NCBI GenBank assembly: GCA_902363335.1
Contig: CABIZV010000008.1
Coordinates: 218,083-282,082 of the forward strand
Direction: 5' to 3'
DNA from: Enterobacteriaceae bacterium
GTDB taxonomy: Bacteria; Pseudomonadota; Gammaproteobacteria; Enterobacterales; Enterobacteriaceae
Length of the DNA stretch: 64,000 bases
Shown here: one piece after another, positions 33,589 through 41,711 of the stretch
How positions within the stretch are numbered: the stretch's first letter is position 1
Layout: each line of letters starts with the position of its first letter
Notes under the pieces: generated by a model
The model's database searches: none
The model's input: only the letters and a program-made list of their open reading frames with translations
What the model was told of the DNA's origin: nothing
Position numbers and translations under genes: made by a program

Positions 33589-34320
33589 GTGGGTAATAAT
33601 TTGATGCAGGCGGATCTCACCGTTTGGGGTATGTATCAACATGCAGACATCGTGGTTAAAGTGGTCATGATCGGCCTGATTCTGGCATCCGTCGTCACCT
33701 GGGCGATTTTTTTCAGTAAAGGTGCAGAACTTCTCGCCCATAAGCGCCGCCTCAAGCGCGAACAAAAACTGTTAGGTGACGTGCGCTCCCTCAACCAGGC
33801 GAGCGAAGTGGCGAATGCGTTTGACGCTCGCAGCTTGAGCAGCCAGCTCATCAGTGAAGCGCAGAACGAGCTGGAGCTCTCTGCGGGTTCAGAAGACAAC
33901 GAAGGAATTAAAGAGCGTACCGGTTTCCGTCTTGAGCGTCGCGTGGCGGCGGTTGGGCGTCATATGGGACGCGGTAATGGCTTCCTGGCGACTATCGGTG
34001 CTATCTCCCCGTTCGTCGGTCTGTTTGGTACTGTCTGGGGCATCATGAACAGCTTTATAGGAATTGCTCAGACGCAAACCACTAACCTGGCGGTTGTTGC
34101 GCCGGGGATTGCAGAAGCGCTGCTGGCAACGGCAATTGGCCTGTTTGCCGCGATTCCTGCGGTCGTTATCTATAACATCTTCGCGCGTCTTATCGGCAGC
34201 TTTAAAGCGAACCTCAGCGATGTTGCGGCCCAGGTATTACTGCTGCAAAGCCGCGATCTGGATCTCAGCGCCAGCGGCGTGCATCCGGTTCGTACCGCCC
34301 AGAAATTAAGAGTAGGTTAA
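33589..34320 (+). CDS. exbB: ExbB, TonB-system proton channel subunit
   Basis: ExbB forms the pentameric inner-membrane proton channel that energises TonB with ExbD. The 243-residue protein has three transmembrane segments (about 20-42, 128-155 and 165-195) with GNGFLATIGAISPFVGLFGTVWG and AEALLATAIGLFAAIPAVVIYN. GTG at 33589, with GGAG upstream, gives the E. coli N-terminus GNNLMQADLTVWGMYQHAD. exbD follows after 6 bp. Confidence 0.97.
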   Translation: MGNNLMQADLTVWGMYQHADIVVKVVMIGLILASVVTWAIFFSKGAELLAHKRRLKREQKLLGDVRSLNQASEVANAFDARSLSSQLISEAQNELELSAGSEDNEGIKERTGFRLERRVAAVGRHMGRGNGFLATIGAISPFVGLFGTVWGIMNSFIGIAQTQTTNLAVVAPGIAEALLATAIGLFAAIPAVVIYNIFARLIGSFKANLSDVAAQVLLLQSRDLDLSASGVHPVRTAQKLRVG

Positions 34321-34326
34321 TGCCCC

Positions 34327-34752
34327 ATGGCTATGCGTCTTAATGAAAATCTGGACGATACCGGCGAAATGCATGACATCAACGTAACGCCGTTTATCGA
34401 CGTTATGTTGGTGCTGCTGATTATCTTCATGGTGGCCGCGCCGTTGGCTACCGTGGACGTTAAAGTGAATCTGCCGGCTTCCTCTAGCCAACCACAGCCG
34501 CGCCCGGAAAAACCGATCTATCTGTCGGTGAAAGCGGATAAATCGATGTTCCTCGGCAACGAACCGATTACTGATGACAACATGGTTGCGTCGCTGGATG
34601 TGCTGACGGAAGGCAAGAAAGATACCACCGTCTTCTTCCGTGCTGATAAAACGGTAGATTACGAAACGATGATGAAGGTAATGGATACCCTGCATCAGGC
34701 GGGCTATCTGAAGATTGGTCTCGTCGGCGAAGAAACCGTCGCCAAAAAATAA
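34327..34752 (+). CDS. exbD: ExbD, TonB-system accessory protein
   Basis: ExbD is a 141-residue single-pass inner-membrane protein. The segment INVTPFIDVMLVLLIIFMVAAPLA carries the proton-path aspartate (Asp25 in E. coli). The periplasmic domain follows, to EETVAKK. It is the same length as E. coli ExbD, and a hairpin terminator follows. Confidence 0.97.
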   Translation: MAMRLNENLDDTGEMHDINVTPFIDVMLVLLIIFMVAAPLATVDVKVNLPASSSQPQPRPEKPIYLSVKADKSMFLGNEPITDDNMVASLDVLTEGKKDTTVFFRADKTVDYETMMKVMDTLHQAGYLKIGLVGEETVAKK

Positions 34753-34759
34753 GTCTCCC

Positions 34760-34788
34760 GAATGGCGCATCACGCGCCATTCTTTTTT
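34760..34788 (+). terminator. terminator after exbD
   Basis: GAATGGCGC (34760-34768) pairs with GCGCCATTC (34774-34782) around ATCAC, followed by TTTTTT. Confidence 0.9.
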
Positions 34789-34982
34789 CTCTCCGCCTGT
34801 TAAATATTTCCCTTAAGTCTTATTATTTCGCGGTACTAAAAGTATTAGTTAAATATTATTTAGCCGGACTTCATTTAATTAATATATTTCAATCTTAAAG
34901 TGGCTAGCTATAAATAACCTTCCTACGCTTAAATCTCAACGCTAACAATAATATAAAGTACCTGCGGCGGACGGAACATTTT

Positions 34983-36434
34983 ATGACGATAACGGCTTTA
35001 CAGGATGTCGATGAATTGCATCGCGACCAATTTTCATTATCCTCGATTCGACAAAGAGCGGATCGACTATTGCTGGTATTAACCTGGGTGATGTGGGCCG
35101 TGTCGTTAGGGGTGGGCGCTATGAATGGCAACCTCACTCTCGCGCTAATCGTGGCAAGCCTGCTGTCGGTGCTGGCGACAGTTATCACGTTCCTCTTTGC
35201 CGGTAAACTGTTCACCCGGATGATGTACGCGATTATTTTAATGGCCTTCTCCGCGCTGCTTATTCAGCTTGGCGAGGGTGAAACTGAATACCATTTCTCA
35301 GTTTTTGTCCTGCTTTCAGCGCTGCTGGCGTGGCGTGATTGGCGTCCCTTAATAATGGGGGCGGGAGTGATTGCCGTCCATCATCTGACTTTTAATTATT
35401 TACAGGAATACGGCCTGTTCAATATTACCGTTTTTATGCACACCGGCCTGCATATGGTGATTATGCATGGGTTATATGTGGTAGCGCAGACGGTATTTTT
35501 AGTTTTCCTCGCCGTACGCATGGAACAGGATGCCCGCTCGGCTAGCGAAGTCGCGAAGCTCGCGGCCGTAATCAACCGGGAATCCGGCTACCTGACGCTG
35601 GCGCACGATGGCAGAACCAGCCGCTCTCCCTTTGCCCGCACCTTTAGCCTGACGCTCGACGCGATGCGCACAACGCTTGCGCAGGTGAGCGGGAATGTCT
35701 CACAGCTGCTGGAGGCTTCACAAACGCTGCTTCAACGTAATACCGCGCTGTCGGAACGCACCGATAATCAGGCGCGCTCATTAGCGGTGACCGCCAGCGC
35801 GATGGAGCAATTAGCCGCTGCGGCCTCGCTCACCCGTGACAAGGCCAGCGAAGCGCGAACTCTCGCGATGCAGGCCAGCGACGTTGCCCGGCAAGGTGGG
35901 GAGAACATTCGTTCGGCCATGACCTCAATGACCCATATCCGCGAGGAGTCGTTAAAAATTAACGGCATTCTGGAGCTGATTGACGGTATTGCTTTCCAGA
36001 CCAATATTTTGTCGCTGAACGCTTCCGTAGAAGCGGCTCGGGCCGGGGCTCACGGTAAAGGCTTTGCGGTTGTCGCGGCGGAGGTGCGAACGTTGGCGCT
36101 ACGCTGTGAGGGGGCAGCCCGGGATATTCGCCAACTGATTGCGACCTCGGTAGAACGGACGCATCAGGGGGCCAGCGAGGTTGAACAGGCGGGGGAAACC
36201 ATGGCGGCGATTATTCACAACATTGACCGCTTACAGTCCTGCGTCGACGTGCTGTCCTCGATGAGCGAGCAGCAGCGTACCAGCGTTGTGCAAATGAAAG
36301 GCAGCATCGCGCACATTGATGCCAGCGTGCAGGAGAACGTACAGCACGTGGCGCAGACCATTCAGATGGCGCATCAGCAACAGCAGCATACCGGTGAGCT
36401 TAAGTCTGCTATCTCGGTATTCCGCCTGGTGTGA
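34983..36434 (+). CDS. methyl-accepting chemotaxis-type protein with membrane-embedded sensor
   Basis: This chemoreceptor of 483 residues has an N-terminal block of about six hydrophobic segments (residues 28-180) with very short loops, so there is no periplasmic ligand-binding domain. A histidine-bearing motif, GAGVIAVHHLTFNYLQ, lies inside the block. The cytoplasmic signalling domain is typical, with the hairpin tip IDGIAFQTNILSLNASVEAARAGAHGKGFAVVAAEVR. The C-terminus (AISVFRLV) lacks the NWETF-type pentapeptide for CheR/CheB tethering. No counterpart lies at this place in E. coli. The ligand is unknown. Proximity to xynTB could mean a pentose or membrane-energy signal, but this is a guess. 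Confidence 0.9.
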   Translation: MTITALQDVDELHRDQFSLSSIRQRADRLLLVLTWVMWAVSLGVGAMNGNLTLALIVASLLSVLATVITFLFAGKLFTRMMYAIILMAFSALLIQLGEGETEYHFSVFVLLSALLAWRDWRPLIMGAGVIAVHHLTFNYLQEYGLFNITVFMHTGLHMVIMHGLYVVAQTVFLVFLAVRMEQDARSASEVAKLAAVINRESGYLTLAHDGRTSRSPFARTFSLTLDAMRTTLAQVSGNVSQLLEASQTLLQRNTALSERTDNQARSLAVTASAMEQLAAAASLTRDKASEARTLAMQASDVARQGGENIRSAMTSMTHIREESLKINGILELIDGIAFQTNILSLNASVEAARAGAHGKGFAVVAAEVRTLALRCEGAARDIRQLIATSVERTHQGASEVEQAGETMAAIIHNIDRLQSCVDVLSSMSEQQRTSVVQMKGSIAHIDASVQENVQHVAQTIQMAHQQQQHTGELKSAISVFRLV

Positions 36435-36476
36435 GGTCACAAAACGAGAAGATGTATGACAAATCGTCCAGTTATG

Positions 36477-36497
36477 TGACAACTTACGCAGTTGTCA
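36477..36497. promoter_or_regulatory. operator-like palindrome upstream of xynT
   Basis: TGACAACT-TACGC-AGTTGTCA is a perfect 8-bp inverted repeat about 90 bp before the xynT start. TGACAA recurs at about 36457 and 36522. A second palindrome, ATTGAAG-CTT-CTTCAAT (36555-36571), lies close to the ribosome-binding site. It is probably the control region of the xyloside operon; the regulator is not identified. Confidence 0.5.
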
Positions 36498-36587
36498 GAA
36501 AACATAATGCCAGTACGAAAAATGACAATAGGATTGTGATTTTCATCCTCCTACATTGAAGCTTCTTCAATTCAGGAGGAATGATTC

Positions 36588-38015
36588 GTGGCAAATGACA
36601 CTAAATTGTCGATCACAGAAAAACTGGGATACGGCATGGGCGATGCTGCTTGCGGCATCGTCTACTCTTCGGTAACGATGTTTTTGACCTGGTTCTACAC
36701 CGATATTTACGGCCTCTCCGCAGCCGCGGTGGGGGTGATGTTCCTCGTGACTCGCGTGCTGGATGCGATAACCGATCCGCTCACCGGGATCGTTGCCGAC
36801 CGGGTAAAAACCCGCTGGGGGCACTTCCGTCCCTGGCTTATCTGGTTTGCGATTCCCTATGCTGTGCTGGCGGTGATGACCTTTACCACCCCTGCCTTTA
36901 GTGAGTCCGGCAAGCTGGTTTATGCCTATCTGACCTACACCTTGCTGATGCTGTGTTACACCTTTATCAATATTCCTTACTGCGCGCTAGGCGGGGTGAT
37001 CACCCGTGATGAAAAAGATCGTCTCTCCGCGCAGTCCTACCGTTTTACCATCTCGTCCGTGGCAGGGCTTATGGTCTCCGTTGCCACGCTATTCCTGGTG
37101 GACTATCTGGGCAAAGAAGATAAGCAGTTCGGCTTCCAGGCCACGATGGGCATTATGGGCGCTATCGCGATTGTGATGCTGGTGTTCTGCTTCTTCTCCA
37201 CCAAAGAGCGCGTAGCTCCGGCGGTGGAGCAACAAAGCAGCATTCGGGAAGATCTGCGCTCATTGCTGGCAAACGATCAGTGGCGGATCGTGGCTATCAT
37301 TACCTTCTTCTCCAGCATGGCTGGCGTCATGCGCGGTGCCGCAACGCTGTATTACGCCACCTATTTAATGATGGGCGGCGTCGAGTCAGCGGCAGGCACG
37401 GCGATGAAATCAGCGTTTATCTCCACCAGCGTGGTCGGCACCATCATCGGGAGTATTGCCGCTGGATGGCTGGCAAAACGTTATCGTGCGGTATCGCTGT
37501 TTAAAAATATCAACCTGCTGCTGGTGGCGGTGGGCGTGATTATGTTCTTCGTCCCGCCGACCTGGCTGCCGGTCGTTTTCCCGCTGTATTTCCTGGTTGG
37601 TTTCTTCCATCAGATGTATCAACCGTTTAAGTGGAACATGATGGCGAATGCCGCCGACTACGGTGAGTGGAAATTTGGCCGTCGCATCACGGGCTTGTCT
37701 TACTCTGGCAACCTGTTCGCGCTGAAAATGGGCATGGCGGTGGCGGGGGCCGTGGTGGGCTTCTCGCTGGGACTGTTTGGTTATCAGGCCGGGGTTTCGG
37801 TACAAACGCCATTGGCAACGATGGGCATCGTTGGGTTACTGACGCTGGGGCCATCGCTGTCCTATCTGGTGCTGTGGTGGTTGTCGCGCTTCTACACGCT
37901 GGACGACAAGGCAATGGCCACGATTCAACGTGATTTGTCCGCTCGCCAGCAGGCGAATGCCACCACCGTAAGCGCCGAGCCAGAAAGCGTGGCGGGCGTG
38001 TTACATAAAGCCTAA
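36588..38015 (+). CDS. xynT: xyloside:cation symporter, GPH family (XynT/YagG type)
   Basis: This 475-residue glycoside-pentoside-hexuronide:cation symporter has about 12 transmembrane segments. The family motifs are the N-terminal KLGYGMGDAACGIVYSS, DPLTGIVADRVKTRWGHFRPWL, and ADYGEWKFGRRITGLSYSGN in the second half. GTG at 36588 is used: AGGAGGA is spaced 7 nt from it, while an ATG directly after that sequence is out of frame. It lies 10 bp before a beta-xylosidase gene, so it most likely imports xylobiose or other xylosides, as proposed for the Klebsiella xynTB pair. Confidence 0.85.
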   Translation: MANDTKLSITEKLGYGMGDAACGIVYSSVTMFLTWFYTDIYGLSAAAVGVMFLVTRVLDAITDPLTGIVADRVKTRWGHFRPWLIWFAIPYAVLAVMTFTTPAFSESGKLVYAYLTYTLLMLCYTFINIPYCALGGVITRDEKDRLSAQSYRFTISSVAGLMVSVATLFLVDYLGKEDKQFGFQATMGIMGAIAIVMLVFCFFSTKERVAPAVEQQSSIREDLRSLLANDQWRIVAIITFFSSMAGVMRGAATLYYATYLMMGGVESAAGTAMKSAFISTSVVGTIIGSIAAGWLAKRYRAVSLFKNINLLLVAVGVIMFFVPPTWLPVVFPLYFLVGFFHQMYQPFKWNMMANAADYGEWKFGRRITGLSYSGNLFALKMGMAVAGAVVGFSLGLFGYQAGVSVQTPLATMGIVGLLTLGPSLSYLVLWWLSRFYTLDDKAMATIQRDLSARQQANATTVSAEPESVAGVLHKA

Positions 38016-38025
38016 GGAGGGCGCG

Positions 38026-39558
38026 ATGTCATCGAACCATTATCATAACCCTATTTTATGCGCCGACTATTCGGACCCGGACATCGTACGCGTGGGCGAC
38101 GACTTCTTTATGGTGTCGTCGAGCTTTAACCATATGCCGGCGCTGCCGATTCTGCACTCGACCGATCTGGTTAACTGGACAATCATCAACCACGTTTTCA
38201 AAGCATTGCCGCTGGCGGGGTTTGATGAGTATCAACCCGGCAAAGGGGTATGGGCGCCGTCTATTCGCTGGCATAACGATAAGCTGTGGGTATTTTTCAG
38301 TACCCCTGACGAAGGGATTTTCATGTGCCAAACCGACGACGCGTGGGGCGAGTGGAGCGCACCGCACTGCGTGCAGCCGGCAAAAGGCTGGATAGATCCG
38401 TGCCCGTTCTGGGACGACAACGGTGACGCCTGGCTGGTACATGCGTTTGCCCACAGCCGCAGCGGAATAAAACATCAGCTTCAGCTTTTTGCCATGTCGC
38501 CGGACGGCACCTCGCTGCAGGGAGAAGGGTGCATTATCTATGACGGTAGCGTCGACCAGCCGACGCTCGAGGGGCCAAAAGTCTATAAACGGGGAGAGTG
38601 GTACTACATCTTTGCACCGGCGGGCAGCGTGGAAACCGGCTGGGAAACGGTGCTGCGAGCCAAAAGTATGACCGGCCCGTGGGAGGCGAAAAACGTATTA
38701 TTCCAGGGCAATACGCCGGTCAATGGTCCGCATCAGGGCGGCTGGGTTGCGCTGGACGACGGCGAGTGCTGGTTTATCCATTTCCAGGATGCGCATCTGT
38801 ACGGGCGAGTGGTTCATCTGCAACCGATGCGCTGGGAGGCCGATGGCTGGCCGCGCATTGGGGAGCAAATCGGTCACGAAGGTGTAGGGCAACCGGTCAT
38901 GCATTGGCCGCGTCCGGCAAGCCTGACGCCATCGAAGCCCGCGTCACCACAAACCTATGATGATTTTGCCGACGGTAAACCCGGCCTGCAATGGCAGTGG
39001 CAGGCCAACCCCAATCCGGCGTGGCTGTTGCCGGGTCACGGGCAGCTTCATCTTCGTTGCTGCGGATTACCGCAGGCGCAGGAGAAGCGCAATTTCTACT
39101 GGCTGCCTAATCTGCTGCTGCAAAAATTCCCGGCATGGCAGTTCACCGCGCAAACGCGTTTGACGCTAAATGCTGACGTAGCCGGTGATGCCGGAGGTTT
39201 AATTGTCTATGGCGAGCGTTATGCCGCGCTGTTACTGGAAAACTGCGGTGACAGCCAGCGGCTACTGTGGGTCACGGGCTGGATGAGCGATGCGGGCGTG
39301 GTGCACGAAAGTCGTCAGGCGCTGGCGCATGTCGATGCCGCACGCTGCGAGATGAAGGTGGTGGTTTCTCTTGGGGGAATTTGCCGCTTTGCCTGGCGTC
39401 AGGGGGACGCTGACTGGCAGCCGGTTTGCCAGCCTTTCGCCGCCGGAAAAGGCAAATGGGTAGGGGCTAAAGTGGGGCTTGTCGCATTATCGCTGGAGCG
39501 AGCCGCATCGCAAGGCTCCTGTGCGTTCGATCATTTTGCTCTGGAAATTAACGGCTGA
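38026..39558 (+). CDS. xynB: beta-xylosidase/arabinofuranosidase, GH43 family
   Basis: This 510-residue cytoplasmic glycosidase has an N-terminal five-bladed propeller. The three catalytic acids of GH43 are in place: Asp17 in YSDPDIVR (general base), Asp124 in WIDPCPFWDDNG (pKa modulator) and Glu182 in TLEGPKVYKRG (acid). A C-terminal beta-sandwich of the xylosidase type follows from about residue 310 (YDDFADGKPGLQWQWQANPN). It releases xylose from imported xylooligosaccharides; arabinosidase side activity is common. AAGGAGGGCG lies before the ATG. The 3' end overlaps the convergent gene by 28 bp. Confidence 0.9.
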   Translation: MSSNHYHNPILCADYSDPDIVRVGDDFFMVSSSFNHMPALPILHSTDLVNWTIINHVFKALPLAGFDEYQPGKGVWAPSIRWHNDKLWVFFSTPDEGIFMCQTDDAWGEWSAPHCVQPAKGWIDPCPFWDDNGDAWLVHAFAHSRSGIKHQLQLFAMSPDGTSLQGEGCIIYDGSVDQPTLEGPKVYKRGEWYYIFAPAGSVETGWETVLRAKSMTGPWEAKNVLFQGNTPVNGPHQGGWVALDDGECWFIHFQDAHLYGRVVHLQPMRWEADGWPRIGEQIGHEGVGQPVMHWPRPASLTPSKPASPQTYDDFADGKPGLQWQWQANPNPAWLLPGHGQLHLRCCGLPQAQEKRNFYWLPNLLLQKFPAWQFTAQTRLTLNADVAGDAGGLIVYGERYAALLLENCGDSQRLLWVTGWMSDAGVVHESRQALAHVDAARCEMKVVVSLGGICRFAWRQGDADWQPVCQPFAAGKGKWVGAKVGLVALSLERAASQGSCAFDHFALEING

Positions 39559-39974
39559 TCCGCACCTTTTCCCTCGTCTTTATCGAGGTTCGGGATAACG
39601 TTAGCCGTCTTGAAATCACCGTCGGCCAGGCCGCGACTGATCGTTAGCGTCGCGGCTTCCCGACTCAGGACATGCTGATAGCAGGATTCCGTATGCGCCA
39701 GAATCTTATCGCGCAGATGCGGGTAACGTTCCATCACTTCACACAATGCGGAACCCAGGATCTCTTCTTTCACTTGATAAGCGTAGATTTCGCGGCGATT
39801 TTGCCATTTCATCTTGACCAGCGTGGCGGGAATGGACGCTTGCGGGCTGGAGATTTGACGGCCCTGAGCACTTTTGTCGTCACGCAGCGCCTGGAGATTG
39901 CGGGCAAGAACAGTGTCATCACTTATCTGCGGGCTTAATGCGATATTCGCCTCGGTAACATCGACAAGTTTCAT
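39531..39974 (-). CDS. uncharacterised 147-residue protein
   Basis: I do not recognise this gene. The product MKLVDVTEANIALSPQISD... is hydrophilic, without signal peptide or membrane segment. Its middle (KWQNRREIYAYQVKEEILGSALCEVMERYPHLRDKILAHTESCY) looks helical. Its start lies 2 bp from the stop of the gene at 39976-40371, so the two form one unit. Its end runs 28 bp into the 3' end of xynB on the other strand. Confidence 0.7.
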   Translation of the reverse strand: MKLVDVTEANIALSPQISDDTVLARNLQALRDDKSAQGRQISSPQASIPATLVKMKWQNRREIYAYQVKEEILGSALCEVMERYPHLRDKILAHTESCYQHVLSREAATLTISRGLADGDFKTANVIPNLDKDEGKGADQPLISRAK

Positions 39975-39975
39975 G

Positions 39976-40371
39976 CTACTTATCCGTCAGATTATAAAAC
40001 AAAGGAGTCGCTCTCTCTTGAGTCATTAAATTAAGCCAGATCTTATTACCGTCTTCATTTATCTCCTGGGTTTTTAACTCGATAATTTCACTTAATTCCA
40101 GTGCGGAAATCTCTCCCTGAACAACCAGATTATTTAGCATAAGGACAAAAGCTTCAATTTTAGCCACGCGATATAATCGGTCTTTAATATGACGATCGTG
40201 CTCTTCGAGTAAGGGGTTACGCGACTGACCGGTGCTAAGCAATATCTCATCCTGCCAATCTGCGAGTGTTTTTTTCGCAGGCTCTGCTTGCTGGGTTGCT
40301 TTCATATCAGGGTTCTCAGCGTCAATGGCCGAGATACAAAAGCGGGCTGGGATAAGAGTTTCAGCGATCAT
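39976..40371 (-). CDS. uncharacterised 131-residue protein
   Basis: I do not recognise this gene. The likely core begins at the internal Met23 (MKATQQAEPAKK), since neither start has a clear ribosome-binding site. The product is hydrophilic with amphipathic helices (LLEEHDRHIKDRLYRVAKIEAFVLMLNNLV, and ISALELSEIIELKTQEINEDGN). It is the first gene of a two-gene minus-strand unit and divergent from the membrane-anchored gene at 40475. The AT-rich intergenic region of about 100 bp probably holds both promoters. Confidence 0.65.
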   Translation of the reverse strand: MIAETLIPARFCISAIDAENPDMKATQQAEPAKKTLADWQDEILLSTGQSRNPLLEEHDRHIKDRLYRVAKIEAFVLMLNNLVVQGEISALELSEIIELKTQEINEDGNKIWLNLMTQERATPLFYNLTDK

Positions 40372-40474
40372 AGAGTTATCATCATTTGATTGGCTAGGGA
40401 GCGGTTTTAATTATATTGAGGTTCGTTGACATTATCATGAGGCACTTTTAAAATCAAAAAAAGTGGAGAAAACC

Positions 40475-40984
40475 ATGAGCGTTATTATTTATTTTGTAAT
40501 GGCATTATTGTTGCTCACCGCCATTATTTTATTTTTCATGTATGGTCAAAATAACGAAAAAGCGGATAACGAAAATGAATCTGCTGCCGCAACGGTGGCC
40601 ACCCCGCTGACCAAAGATGAAGGTGAGAACCATTTTGCTGGCTTGATGAGTACCATTACGCCGCCCTGGTATTGGCGTATTAATCATGAGTATATCGATT
40701 TTATCCAGTCCACCATTAAGCGTATGTCGACTGACGAATTAAAAGACATTCCCGGGCTGTTTGACGCGCAGGAACGCTGTCGCAGCCTCAACGGTGCCGT
40801 TTACGAGTATTACGACGAAATTAAACGCCGCTGCCTGAAAGGGGAGCAGGTGACGTTGGGCGACCCGGTGGTCACTACGCTTCAACAGTGCTATCAGGAA
40901 TTTGCGAAAGAAGCCTATCCAGAGCTGGTTGCGCTGCTGTGGCCGGACTACCAGCGGCCCTTTATCCGCCCTCATGATGTGTAG
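40475..40984 (+). CDS. uncharacterised membrane-anchored protein
   Basis: This protein of about 169 residues starts MSVIIYFVMALLLLTAIILFFMYG, one N-terminal transmembrane helix, followed by an acidic linker (NEKADNENESAAATV) and a soluble domain rich in aromatic residues (TPPWYWRINHEYIDF). ATG 40475 with GGAG upstream is preferred over a GTG 12 nt earlier. I do not recognise the family. It is divergent from the two preceding unknown genes and followed by yqhA. Confidence 0.7.
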   Translation: MSVIIYFVMALLLLTAIILFFMYGQNNEKADNENESAAATVATPLTKDEGENHFAGLMSTITPPWYWRINHEYIDFIQSTIKRMSTDELKDIPGLFDAQERCRSLNGAVYEYYDEIKRRCLKGEQVTLGDPVVTTLQQCYQEFAKEAYPELVALLWPDYQRPFIRPHDV

Positions 40985-41054
40985 TTTTAGCTGTTGATAA
41001 AGTGTTGCAACATTGGGCTATAATGGCGCGAATTTGACTGACTCACAGGACATT

Positions 41055-41552
41055 ATGGAACGCTTTCTTGAAAATCTGATGTATGCATCGCGCTGGATCC
41101 TGGCCCCGGTTTACTTTGGTCTTTCGCTGGCTTTGCTGGCGTTAGCGATTAAATTCTTTCAGGAGATCTTTCATATTCTGCCGCAGATTTTCAGCCTTGC
41201 AGAATCCGATCTGATCCTTACCTTGCTGTCGCTGGTGGATATGACGCTGGTTGGCGGACTGCTGGTGATGGTGATGTTTTCGGGCTATGAAAACTTTGTC
41301 TCTCAGCTCAATATCAGTGAGGACAAAGAGAAGCTGAACTGGCTGGGCAAGATGGATGCGACCTCACTGAAGAACAAAGTGGCGGCCTCCATTGTGGCTA
41401 TCTCCTCAATCCACCTGCTGCGTGTGTTTATGGATGCCAAAAACGTCCCGGACAACAAGCTGATGTGGTATGTGATTATTCACCTGACCTTCGTGTTGTC
41501 CGCCTTTGTGATGGGCTACCTTGATAGCCTGACGCGCGCGAAAAAAGCCTGA
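41055..41552 (+). CDS. yqhA: YqhA, UPF0114 membrane protein
   Basis: This inner-membrane protein of about 165 residues has four hydrophobic segments. MERFLENLMYASRWILAPVYFGLSLALLAL and the highly conserved NWLGKMDATSLKNKVAASIVAISSIHLLR match E. coli YqhA nearly identically. The function is unknown. ATG 41055 is preferred, with AGGA upstream. Confidence 0.95.
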   Translation: MERFLENLMYASRWILAPVYFGLSLALLALAIKFFQEIFHILPQIFSLAESDLILTLLSLVDMTLVGGLLVMVMFSGYENFVSQLNISEDKEKLNWLGKMDATSLKNKVAASIVAISSIHLLRVFMDAKNVPDNKLMWYVIIHLTFVLSAFVMGYLDSLTRAKKA

Positions 41553-41586
41553 TTCTGTAGATACTGTGAACACCTGCAATAAGTAG

Positions 41587-41703
41587 GTCTGAAAGCTGCG
41601 CGCCATCAGGTACAATCGCGCAGATTGCCGGATGGCGGCTACGCCTTATCCGGCCTACATTAAACGGTAGCCCGGACGAGGTGCGTCAGCGCCGACTCCG
41701 GGA
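41587..41703. repeat. REP/BIME cluster
   Basis: GCGCGCCATCAGG, TGCCGGATGGCGGC and GCCTTATCCGGCCTA units are followed by a GTAGCCCGGACGAGG...GCGCCGACTCCGGG element of the second palindromic family. It lies between the convergent genes yqhA and gpr. Confidence 0.8.
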
Positions 41704-41711
41704 AGTTCACC

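Noticed and set aside
36430..36441. TGTGA-GG-TCACA near the chemoreceptor stop as a CRP site
   Set aside because: The spacer is 2 bp instead of 6, and part of it is the coding end of the chemoreceptor gene.
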